Shown here: piece by piece, positions 24,378 through 31,467 of the stretch | How the letters are laid out: each line of letters opens with the position of its first letter | Position numbering within the stretch: the stretch's first letter is position 1 | From: Bacteroidetes bacterium GWA2_31_9b | GTDB lineage: Bacteria; Bacteroidota; Bacteroidia; Bacteroidales; UBA12077 | Direction: 5' to 3' | Assembly (NCBI GenBank): GCA_001769005.1 | Contig: MENE01000137.1 | Coordinates: 1 to 33,889, forward strand | Length of the DNA stretch: 33,889 nucleotides | Notes under the pieces: model-generated | The model's input: only the letters and a program-made list of their open reading frames with translations | The model's database searches: none | Told to the model about the DNA's origin: nothing | Position numbers and translations under genes: made by a program

Positions 24378-25481
24378 TTATACGACAATATGAATAGTGA
24401 AAAATGATTTATCGTTATCAATTTTCTCAAAATTAAATACAAGGGGTTCAGATGTTCTTCTAGCAATATCTATCAATCCAATTCCTGCACCTCTTTTCTC
24501 AGGATCGTATCTTTCTTTAAGTTTAGAAAAATAGAATTCCTTAAGATTTTCAATACTTAACTTATTTAAATCCTGAAGATGGTTTTTAAGTTCTTCTACT
24601 TTATTGTTTTCAATAAAATTACCTGCATTTATTATATAAGTTGATTCTGATTTTCCAAGCAGAATAATTCCCTCACTCATTTTTTGATTTTTAAAACCAT
24701 GTTTGCTGATATTTTGCAATAATTCAACAATAATATGAAACACTTTTTTCTTTGATGACGAGCTTTTGAAAACACTTTTTAGATTGTTATCTACAATTTT
24801 CAAAACAGGCAAAATTGATTCCTGTGCAAAATCCCCTTTCTGAACTACAAGAATATTTTCTTCTTTCATTTTTTTATGAAATATAATCGCATCAGAAATT
24901 GGAGCATGTGTTGTATGTGATTCCTTAATTGAATCTTCTGATTGTAATAATATTTGATTATAAAAATACGACATGTATTTGTCAAAATCTTCGAAGGTAT
25001 ATTGTAATTTCTGGCCTGATTTACGTGCCATTTCAATTAGCCCTAAACCAGCTCCACCTTTTCCTGATATTTCATGATGTTCGAGTACATGCAAATAAAG
25101 ATCTCGTAGTTCATCTTTATTGAGGCTATTTACAACTTTTAACTGATCTTCGATTTTGCGAATATTTTTTTTAACAACTAAATTCCCGGATGCAATACAA
25201 TAAATATCATCCCAATTTCGAGTAAGAAAAAAACTGTTATTTTTATTTTTTTCAAGGTCGTTAATCATTTCCCCATGTCGAATAATGTTCTGAAAACATT
25301 CAGCCATAAGAAATGAAGCCTTCTTTTTCATTTTTGAAAGACCTTCAACATTATTAATATTATAATCGCTAAGCTCTATTAGCTTATTGGTTATTTCGTC
25401 GCTAATAACGCCATTATATAATAAACATAAATTATCGGTTTTTATCCTATCATAAAACCAGTAGGTAGTATTGATATCCAT
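24378..25481 (-). CDS. Tandem SiaB-SiaB (DUF6272) protein kinase fusion
   Basis: A 367-residue protein built from two copies of the SiaB-like, GHKL-fold kinase domain, which is normally a single domain of about 180 residues. The copies align across their length (about 1-180 and 200-367). Each has an N-box (E61, QN 64-65, HG 69-70; E253, QN 256-257, HG 261-262) and a glycine-rich lid (GGAGLGL 142-148; GAGIGL 331-336), plus matching SGNLVV/AGNFIE strands and closing beta strands. Both ATP sites therefore look intact, although the copies have diverged strongly. It should phosphorylate the SiaC-like protein encoded 12 nt downstream. No membrane helix or signal peptide is present, so it is cytoplasmic. 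A fused pair could form an intramolecular dimer. I am sure of the duplication and fairly sure of the SiaB assignment. Confidence 0.85.
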   Translation of the reverse strand: MDINTTYWFYDRIKTDNLCLLYNGVISDEITNKLIELSDYNINNVEGLSKMKKKASFLMAECFQNIIRHGEMINDLEKNKNNSFFLTRNWDDIYCIASGNLVVKKNIRKIEDQLKVVNSLNKDELRDLYLHVLEHHEISGKGGAGLGLIEMARKSGQKLQYTFEDFDKYMSYFYNQILLQSEDSIKESHTTHAPISDAIIFHKKMKEENILVVQKGDFAQESILPVLKIVDNNLKSVFKSSSSKKKVFHIIVELLQNISKHGFKNQKMSEGIILLGKSESTYIINAGNFIENNKVEELKNHLQDLNKLSIENLKEFYFSKLKERYDPEKRGAGIGLIDIARRTSEPLVFNFEKIDNDKSFFTIHIVV

Positions 25482-25639
25482 ATATTTTGGCTTATCCAGA
25501 CATGAAATATAAATATAGCATAAAATTAATTAAAAGAGCTAATATTTTAATAAAAAAGTTTACAGAGGATTGTTTGATCTTTTTTAAATTTATAAGCTGG
25601 GAAAATTTAAAGTATATTTACAGTACATAAAAAACGACT

Positions 25640-26584
25640 ATGAAAGCTGCAATTATTCGAAAGTTCGGTTCTCCCGATGTATTTGAAATTACAGATGTAC
25701 TTATTCCTAAACCTAACAAAAATCAATTGTTAGTAAGGGTTTTTGCATCAGGAATTAATCCTATCGATTGGAAACAAAGAAAAGGAAATCACAGATTTAT
25801 ACTGGGTTCTCCATTTCCAATAATTTTAGGATATGATGTTTGTGCCGAAGTTGTAGAAATAGGTTTAAATATATCGAAATTTAAAACCGGAGATATTGTT
25901 TTTGGAGTACTAAACAATAAATATGGTGGAGCACTTGCCGAATATGCTTTAGGTACAGAAGAATGTTTTGCCTTAGCACCCAGAAATATTCGTTTTGATC
26001 AAGCAGCAGCTTTCCCTATGGTTTCTATAACTGTCTTGCAAGCTCTCCGCGATAAAGCTAATCTTAAAGAAGGACAAACAATTTTAATTAATGGGGCATC
26101 AGGAGGAGTTGGGCATATTGCAATTCAGATGGCTAAAATATTTAGAGCAAAAGTTATAGCAGTTTCTAGTAATAGAAATCAGTCATTTGTTGAAAGTTTT
26201 GAACCAAATCAATTTATAGATTATACAAAAACCGATTTGCTTAAATTAAAAGACAAAGTAGATGTATTTTTTGATGTTGCAGGAACTTATTCTTTTTTAA
26301 AATGTAAACATTTATTAAATGATGGTGGAGTTTATATAAATACATTGCCTCGACTTAAAATATTAGTACATAAGTTATTTCAGATATTTTCAAGAGGGAA
26401 AAAAGTAAAAACTTTATTAATGAAACATAGCAATTCAGACTTAGAGCAAATTAGTAGTTGGATTTCTCAAGGAAAGCTTAGGGTTGAGATTGATGAAACA
26501 TTTAATTTAAATAACATATCGGCAGCTCACGATTATGCTCAAAAAGGACATAATAAAGGTAAAAATGTAGTTATTATTAATTAA
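25640..26584 (+). CDS. MDR-superfamily NAD(P)-dependent oxidoreductase (quinone reductase-like)
   Basis: A 314-residue medium-chain dehydrogenase/reductase. The N-terminal GroES-like domain begins MKAAIIRKFGSPDVFEI and includes GINPIDWKQRKG and the LGYDVCAEVVEIG strand. The catalytic zinc cysteines and the structural-zinc lobe are absent, which places it with quinone oxidoreductase/zeta-crystallin-type enzymes that reduce quinones or enones with NADPH. The nucleotide-binding Rossmann motif is NGASGGVGHIA (151-161). The substrate is unknown. A near-consensus box (TATATTTA, 25613-25620) lies 20 nt before the start. The HEPN-like/CBS gene begins 8 nt downstream, so they are co-transcribed up to the shared terminator. 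Confidence 0.92.
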   Translation: MKAAIIRKFGSPDVFEITDVLIPKPNKNQLLVRVFASGINPIDWKQRKGNHRFILGSPFPIILGYDVCAEVVEIGLNISKFKTGDIVFGVLNNKYGGALAEYALGTEECFALAPRNIRFDQAAAFPMVSITVLQALRDKANLKEGQTILINGASGGVGHIAIQMAKIFRAKVIAVSSNRNQSFVESFEPNQFIDYTKTDLLKLKDKVDVFFDVAGTYSFLKCKHLLNDGGVYINTLPRLKILVHKLFQIFSRGKKVKTLLMKHSNSDLEQISSWISQGKLRVEIDETFNLNNISAAHDYAQKGHNKGKNVVIIN

Positions 26585-26592
26585 CTGATGAT

Positions 26593-27300
26593 ATGTCTAC
26601 AAATTCAGAAATCTTTTTAAACGATTTCAATCAATTTGAAAAGTTTTTACAGGAGAAGTACAATAACAGTAATTATATGTCATACAGAGATATGATTCGA
26701 AATGCATCGTACAACAATGGTATTATTAAGCGATTTAAAAGAGAATTATACTTGTTCGGCGATTTACGTAATGTTCTTGTACATAATACCCGCATAAATG
26801 GTAAAATTATTGCAGAACCAATTGATGAGGTAATGGAGAAGTTTGAAACTATTGTAAAAGAAATTCAATATCCTGAGAAAGTAACAAAATTTAAAAAACT
26901 GGTTCATCAATGTTCTTCTGATGACAAACTATCTAAAGCTCTTAATTTTATTAATGATTTCAAAATATCACAAGTGCCAATAGTTCAGGATGGTAAAATT
27001 GTTGATGTATTAAACGGAAATCATATTGCAAGCTGGCTTGCAAAAAAAGAAAATGTAGTACCATCACAGGTTAATATTAAAGATGTATTAGTAAATGCTG
27101 ATCGAAGCAAAAATTTCGCAATTATATCTGAAACGATATCAATATATGATGCTGCTGAGATGTATAAAAAATCATTTCAACAACCGCCTGTTAATTGGTA
27201 CTTTGATGCAATTATAATTACTCCAAACGGTAAAAATAGTGAGCAAATGACTGGTATAATAGTATTAAAAGATATTGCAAGCTATATGCATATTGATTAA
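26593..27300 (+). CDS. HEPN-like/CBS domain protein
   Basis: A 235-residue cytoplasmic protein. The C-terminal part (about 95-235) looks like a CBS pair: VHQCSSDDKLSKALNFINDFKISQVPIVQDGKIVDVLNG is seen as a standard first CBS unit (read in pieces, about 107-143), and ISETISIYDAAEMY with GIIVLKDIASYM (to the end) forms the second. CBS pairs bind adenine nucleotides and act as energy or second-messenger sensors. The N-terminal helical region (about 1-92) carries RNVLVH (Arg59-His64), the R-x4-H pattern of HEPN domains, many of which are RNases or bind nucleotides. The fusion hints at a nucleotide-gated HEPN protein, but R-x4-H is short and could be coincidental. It is co-transcribed with the upstream oxidoreductase. 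Confidence 0.75.
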   Translation: MSTNSEIFLNDFNQFEKFLQEKYNNSNYMSYRDMIRNASYNNGIIKRFKRELYLFGDLRNVLVHNTRINGKIIAEPIDEVMEKFETIVKEIQYPEKVTKFKKLVHQCSSDDKLSKALNFINDFKISQVPIVQDGKIVDVLNGNHIASWLAKKENVVPSQVNIKDVLVNADRSKNFAIISETISIYDAAEMYKKSFQQPPVNWYFDAIIITPNGKNSEQMTGIIVLKDIASYMHID

Positions 27301-27310
27301 GTAATTCAAT

Positions 27311-27346
27311 AAAAAAGCTTTCTGAATGGTTTCAGAAAGCTTTTTT
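27311..27346 (+). terminator. Bidirectional intrinsic terminator
   Basis: A perfect 16-bp stem (27311-27326 with 27331-27346) with loop TGGT has T runs on both sides. It separates the HEPN-like/CBS gene (+) from the convergent DUF4190-like gene (-), 10 and 18 nt from their stops. Confidence 0.92.
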
Positions 27347-27364
27347 AATTTTTTTTATCTGATA

Positions 27365-27883
27365 TTAATTATTTGTAGAATCTTTAATTTCTTTTTTTAC
27401 TTTTTTAATTTCTTTTGTAAACTCTTTTAAAGCTTTTCCAGCAGCACGACCAATGTCCTCAGCATTTTCTTCGATTAAAACGTCTATTTCACCTTCAAGT
27501 TCGTCCATTGTTTTTTCAAGGCTATCCATTTCACTTTCAGAGAATTCATCTTCAAGGCCTTTTTGAAGTTCTTTGCTGAATGCTTCAATTTTATCAGTTT
27601 TATGTCCAAATGAATTGAGTCTTATTCCAACATAAATCTGAGATAATGAAATAAATAATGCAACAATTGAAATAATTAAACCTGCGATAATTAAGCCTCT
27701 TAAATTGTCAGCTTTAACAGTTTTTGAAACAGCTATGGATGTAAAAATAATAGCCAATATTGCAGGTACAATTGCCCCAATACCTATTACTGGAATAAAA
27801 GCAGTTAAAATTGCAATTAATGCCAGAACAAAACCGGCAATACCTAGTCCCTGACTAACTCTTGGTGTTTTAATTTCTTCCAT
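27365..27883 (-). CDS. DUF4190-like membrane protein with acidic coiled-coil tail
   Basis: A 172-residue inner-membrane protein of unknown function. The N-terminal half has the pattern seen in DUF4190 proteins: SQGLGIAGFVLALIAILTAF (helix 1, about 10-29), a Gly/Pro-containing turn, VPAILAIIFTSIAV (helix 2), and after LRGLIIAGLIISIVALFISL a third helix. The C-terminal half (about 95-172) is charged and likely a coiled coil, first acidic (EFSESEMDSLEKTMDELEGE in part) and then basic (KEIKKVKKEIKD). No catalytic residues are evident. It is encoded 65 nt downstream of the thioredoxin-like gene on the same strand and may be co-transcribed; transcription ends at the shared bidirectional terminator. 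Confidence 0.75.
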   Translation of the reverse strand: MEEIKTPRVSQGLGIAGFVLALIAILTAFIPVIGIGAIVPAILAIIFTSIAVSKTVKADNLRGLIIAGLIISIVALFISLSQIYVGIRLNSFGHKTDKIEAFSKELQKGLEDEFSESEMDSLEKTMDELEGEIDVLIEENAEDIGRAAGKALKEFTKEIKKVKKEIKDSTNN

Positions 27884-27948
27884 AATTCGTAAATTTTTAA
27901 TCGGGTTTTAGTATATAGACGTAAAGTATTTAAAAATGCTGCATGTGA

Positions 27949-28464
27949 TTATTTCTTCAATAATATCTCTTGAATATCTTTTTCAAGACTAAAAACAGGA
28001 GATTCAATAATACGACCAATTTCTGTTCCTTGTTTATAAAAGATGATTGTTGGAACAAGCTCTATAGTCAATTTATATACAGGAGTATTTTCTGCTTCTT
28101 TTGTTCTGTTTACTGCAATTATTGTCAAATCATCAAACATGTAATTTAGATGCTCTAAAATTTTATAAAATCGTGGAAATTCTCTTCTACTATCGCTACA
28201 CCAAGTACCTAGTACAATTGTAATTTCTAGCGAATCCAGGGCTTCCTGATTGATTAAACTTAGGGTTTCAGTATCAACAATATAATTATCGTATTCTGTT
28301 TGAAACCATTCATTAAATGTGCCAGATGTAAACCCTTCAATGTTACAAAAACCATAAAGAATTTCTTGGTTGGCTTTTTCATCAAAAATAACACTATTTA
28401 ATTCTTGTGAAAAACCATTTAAAAATGCAATAAGTATTAAAATGATTAAAAGAATTTTTTTCAT
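27949..28464 (-). CDS. Thioredoxin-like exported protein with CxxS active site
   Basis: A 171-residue protein with a signal peptide (LLIILILIAFLNGFSQ, cleavage about residue 19-20) and a thioredoxin fold. The active-site position reads GTWCSDSRREFPRF: Cys89 is present but the second cysteine is Ser92, so it is a monothiol CxxS form. The cis-proline is Pro138 in LVPTIIFY. Such proteins cannot perform the normal dithiol reduction; known CxxS variants act in disulfide isomerisation, trapping or binding. One further cysteine (Cys40) lies in the N-terminal extension (LYGFCNIEGF) and could pair with Cys89. Similar exported thioredoxin-like proteins are common in Bacteroidota. It may be the first gene of a two-gene transcript with the DUF4190-like gene. 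Confidence 0.85.
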   Translation of the reverse strand: MKKILLIILILIAFLNGFSQELNSVIFDEKANQEILYGFCNIEGFTSGTFNEWFQTEYDNYIVDTETLSLINQEALDSLEITIVLGTWCSDSRREFPRFYKILEHLNYMFDDLTIIAVNRTKEAENTPVYKLTIELVPTIIFYKQGTEIGRIIESPVFSLEKDIQEILLKK

Positions 28465-28525
28465 ATAATTAAAATATTTTTGTGAGCAATAAATTTAGAA
28501 TTTATTTACTAATAAAAAAAGTTTA

Positions 28526-28562
28526 AAAGAAGAAGGTTGACTATTCGTCAACCTTCTTCTTT
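28526..28562 (-). terminator. Intrinsic terminator overlapping the end of the bTHX gene
   Basis: A perfect 16-bp stem (28526-28541 with 28547-28562) and 5-nt loop are followed on the minus strand, after TTAAAC, by a T run. The stop codon (28543-28541) and the last codons lie within the hairpin, so a terminating ribosome would cover its 5' arm. Confidence 0.85.
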
Positions 28563-28768
28563 GTTGTTTTTTTTGGCTTTGGAGTTTCTTTTATTTCAGT
28601 TTTAACTTTTGCTTTTGATTCAGCTTTTACTTTTGGTTCTGTTTTAACTGGAGTCTTTGGTTTTACAGATGGAGCCGCAGCTTTTGTTTTTTTTCTTTTC
28701 GGACGGCGTACACCGTGTGAACCTATTACGATCTTACCTTTTCTGGTTTTTTTATCTCCTTTACCCAT
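28541..28768 (-). CDS. 30S ribosomal protein bTHX with long basic tail
   Basis: The first 28 residues (MGKGDKKTRKGKIVIGSHGV, then RRPKRKKT) match bTHX, a small peptide that sits in a cavity at the top of the 30S head in Thermus and is common in Bacteroidota. The Thermus form is about 27 residues; here the protein is 75 residues because of a C-terminal extension rich in Lys, Pro, Thr and Glu (KTEPKVKAESKAKVKTEIKE and so on), likely disordered. The extension is repetitive at the xKVKxE level. The gene is monocistronic, with an exact -7 box at 28811-28818 and a terminator that overlaps its end. Confidence 0.9.
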   Translation of the reverse strand: MGKGDKKTRKGKIVIGSHGVRRPKRKKTKAAAPSVKPKTPVKTEPKVKAESKAKVKTEIKETPKPKKTTKKKVDE

Positions 28769-28810
28769 AGTTTTAAGTTTAAAGTATGATTATTATTTTT
28801 TAGTCGTAAT

Positions 28811-28818
28811 CAAATTTA
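28811..28818 (-). promoter_or_regulatory. Promoter -7 box of the bTHX gene
   Basis: The minus strand reads TAAATTTG, an exact TAnnTTTG match, 42 nt before the ATG. No TTG is found at the usual upstream distance. Confidence 0.55.
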
Positions 28819-28884
28819 ATAAGAATAGATGTAACTGTGAAATTAATTCCAATAAAAAAGAATTCCATTAGAATTCAAGCAATT

Positions 28885-28925
28885 AAAAAAAGGAAGCTGG
28901 AGTTTATCTCCAGCTTCCTTTTTTT
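28885..28925 (-). terminator. Intrinsic terminator of hppA
   Basis: A perfect 18-bp stem (28885-28902 with 28908-28925) and a 5-nt loop have T runs on both sides. It lies 17 nt beyond the hppA stop and separates it from bTHX. Confidence 0.93.
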
Positions 28926-28942
28926 ATTAAAGTAATGTTATT

Positions 28943-31204
28943 TTACATCAATGCATAAGCGAGTGTAACACCAACCACAACGATTGACACCATACTCATA
29001 AGCTTAATAAGAATGTTTAAACTTGGTCCGGAAGTATCTTTAAATGGATCGCCAACAGTATCTCCTGTAACAGCAGCTTTATGAGCATCGGATCCTTTGC
29101 CGCCATAGTTGCCTTCTTCAATAAATTTTTTGGCATTATCCCATGCTCCACCTGCATTTGCCATAAAAATTGCAAGGATAAATCCGGTAGCAATACTACC
29201 TAAAAGAAGTCCCATAACTCCCGCAACTCCAAACAGAAGACCGGTAACAACAGGAATAGTAATAGCTAATAATGAAGGGAATAGCATTTCTCTTTGTGCT
29301 CCTTTAGTTGAAATTTCAACGCAACGTGCGTAATCTGGCTCAGCTTTTCCTTCAAGAATACCTTTAATCTCGCGGAACTGGCGACGAACCTCTTCAACCA
29401 TTTTTTGAGCAGCACGGCCTACAGCAGTCATTGTTAATCCGCAGAAAAGGAATGCAGCCATAGAACCTAAGAAGGCACCAACAAGAACCCGAGGATTCAT
29501 AAGGTCTACATGATAATAATGCATAATATCAATAATACTAGCATCATGAATATTTTTTCCTACTACATCTGCAAAAGCTTGAGCTTTTTCTGGTAGTCGA
29601 GTTAAACCAACCTTTATTTCTTCAATATAAGCAGCTAACAATGCAAGAGCTGTTAAAGCAGCTGATCCTATTGCAAAACCTTTACCAGTTGCTGCAGTTG
29701 TGTTGCCTAATGTATCAAGTGCATCAGTACGTTTACGAACTTCAGGACCTAAATGGCTCATCTCAGCGTTTCCTCCAGCATTATCAGCAATCGGACCATA
29801 AGCGTCTGTTGCTAAGGTTATTCCTAATGTAGACAACATGCCTACAGCTGCAATAGCAATACCGTAAAGACCTAAATTGATATTTGCGAATTCAAAATTT
29901 GCAGCAAATAGAAAAGCTAAAATTATTGCTGTACTTACAATTAAAACAGGAATTGCAACTGATATCATGCCAATACCAATACCATTAATAATAACTGTAG
30001 CAGGTCCGGTTTGAGATGATGATGCGATTCTTTGGGTTGGTTTATAAGCCGATGAAGTATAGTACTCCGTTGATTTACCTATACCAATACCAGCAATTAA
30101 TCCAATAATCATTGCGCCCCAAATTCCTACATAGTTTGGTAAATCAAGATACCAAAGGATTAAGAATGAAAATATTGCAATAAATACAGAGCTAATATTA
30201 ACACCACGAGCTAAAGCTGCTAATAATTGTTTTTGGGTAGCACCTTCTTTTGTACGAACCATAAAAATTCCAAGTATAGATAGTATGATACCAACAGCAG
30301 CTATTAACATTGGAGCAATAACAGCTCTGAACTGAATTGTTGCAGCTTGTTCTGATGTATAAATAAATCCGGCAGATGTCAAACTTGCTAAAGTAAATCC
30401 AGAAGCACCTAATGCAGCAGTTGAAAGGATTGAACCGCAATATGATTCATAAAGGTCAGCTCCCATACCGGCAACATCTCCTACGTTATCACCTACGTTA
30501 TCGGCAATAGTAGCAGGATTACGAGGATCATCTTCAGGAATACCTGCTTCTACTTTACCTACTAAGTCGGCACCAACATCGGCAGCTTTTGTAAAGATAC
30601 CGCCACCAACACGAGCAAAAAGAGCTTGTGTTGAAGCACCCATACCAAATGTAAGTGTAGTTGTAGTAATAATAATTAGTTTCATTGATGGATCGCTAGC
30701 AATGATAGCATTTGTTGTATTATCAAGAGCACCAATAATATGATTTAATGCAAAAAACCAAATCGATATATCAAGTAATCCTAAACCTACAACAACCAAG
30801 CCCATTACTGCTCCTGAACGAAAAGCAATTTTTAGTCCATCATTCAGCGATTTTTGAGCAGCATTTGCAGCACGTGCTGAAGCATAGGTTGCTGTCTTCA
30901 TTCCAAAGAAACCAGATAGAGCACTAAAAAAACCTCCAGTTATAAAAGCGAAGGGTACCCATGGGTTCTGAATCTTTAAAACATAGGCAAGTAGAATAAA
31001 AATCAGGGTTAATATTATAAATACTATCCCAACAACTTTGTATTGTTGTCTTAGATATGCCATTGCTCCGGTTCTAACGTGCAAAGCAATTCTCTTCATA
31101 GTATCAGTTCCTTCATCTGCCTTCATCATCTCCTTAAAGAAGTACCAAGCAAAGGACAGCGCTAATACTGAACAAGCAGGAACTAACCAAAAAATACTTT
31201 CCAT
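28943..31204 (-). CDS. hppA: Membrane pyrophosphatase ion pump, K+-dependent type
   Basis: A 753-residue integral membrane pump that uses hydrolysis of pyrophosphate to move H+ or Na+ out of the cytoplasm. About 16 hydrophobic helices are visible. The substrate site is intact: GGIFTKAADVGADLVGKVE and the DNVGDNVGDVAG loop (about 200-250), the ATDAYGPIADNAGG motif (about 465-478), and the C-terminal GDTVGDPFKDTSGP. In GNTTAATGKG (about residue 500) alanine replaces the lysine that makes the K+-independent class, so this is the K+-requiring class. Whether it moves Na+ or H+ cannot be decided here; many Bacteroidota enzymes of this class pump Na+. The gene is monocistronic, with a good promoter at 31321-31351, a leader of about 110 nt and a strong terminator. 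Confidence 0.97.
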   Translation of the reverse strand: MESIFWLVPACSVLALSFAWYFFKEMMKADEGTDTMKRIALHVRTGAMAYLRQQYKVVGIVFIILTLIFILLAYVLKIQNPWVPFAFITGGFFSALSGFFGMKTATYASARAANAAQKSLNDGLKIAFRSGAVMGLVVVGLGLLDISIWFFALNHIIGALDNTTNAIIASDPSMKLIIITTTTLTFGMGASTQALFARVGGGIFTKAADVGADLVGKVEAGIPEDDPRNPATIADNVGDNVGDVAGMGADLYESYCGSILSTAALGASGFTLASLTSAGFIYTSEQAATIQFRAVIAPMLIAAVGIILSILGIFMVRTKEGATQKQLLAALARGVNISSVFIAIFSFLILWYLDLPNYVGIWGAMIIGLIAGIGIGKSTEYYTSSAYKPTQRIASSSQTGPATVIINGIGIGMISVAIPVLIVSTAIILAFLFAANFEFANINLGLYGIAIAAVGMLSTLGITLATDAYGPIADNAGGNAEMSHLGPEVRKRTDALDTLGNTTAATGKGFAIGSAALTALALLAAYIEEIKVGLTRLPEKAQAFADVVGKNIHDASIIDIMHYYHVDLMNPRVLVGAFLGSMAAFLFCGLTMTAVGRAAQKMVEEVRRQFREIKGILEGKAEPDYARCVEISTKGAQREMLFPSLLAITIPVVTGLLFGVAGVMGLLLGSIATGFILAIFMANAGGAWDNAKKFIEEGNYGGKGSDAHKAAVTGDTVGDPFKDTSGPSLNILIKLMSMVSIVVVGVTLAYALM

Positions 31205-31320
31205 TTTTTTAAATTTTTAAATTAGTAATTATTATTAGTATCAATTTTTCCAATTTTAAAAAAGAGCATAGAGATTAAAAAAATCACTATGCATATATGT
31301 TACTTTTTACATATTAAAAT

Positions 31321-31351
31321 CAAAATTAGTTTATTAAATTCTGTTGTACAA
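31321..31351 (-). promoter_or_regulatory. Promoter of hppA
   Basis: On the minus strand TTG (31351-31349) is followed after 20 nt by TAATTTTG (31328-31321), both fitting the Bacteroidota consensus. The predicted start near 31314 leaves an AT-rich leader of about 110 nt. I see no riboswitch-like structure in that leader. Confidence 0.7.
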
Positions 31352-31467
31352 CACAATTTTTAAATAATTATTCAAGGAATAAACTTTTATAAAAAAATAA
31401 CCGAAATGTTTTCTATTTTTGCAACGGGTGGAGAATTTTTAAAATGTAAAAGAGTTTTTAAAAACAT

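Noticed and set aside
30198..30440. Cysteine-rich 80-residue minus-strand frame inside hppA
   Set aside because: It is an out-of-frame shadow of the hppA coding sequence; the cysteines come from shifted Ala/Val codons and there is no start context.
31414..31421. Exact TAnnTTTG box (TATTTTTG) on the plus strand in the hppA-yifB gap
   Set aside because: It points into the 3' end of yifB with no upstream TTG at the right distance, no downstream gene and no convincing RNA fold. In such AT-rich DNA a chance match is likely.
31440..31467. Possible terminator after yifB
   Set aside because: Only an imperfect hairpin of A-T pairs without a clear T run can be drawn; it is much weaker than the other terminators in this window.
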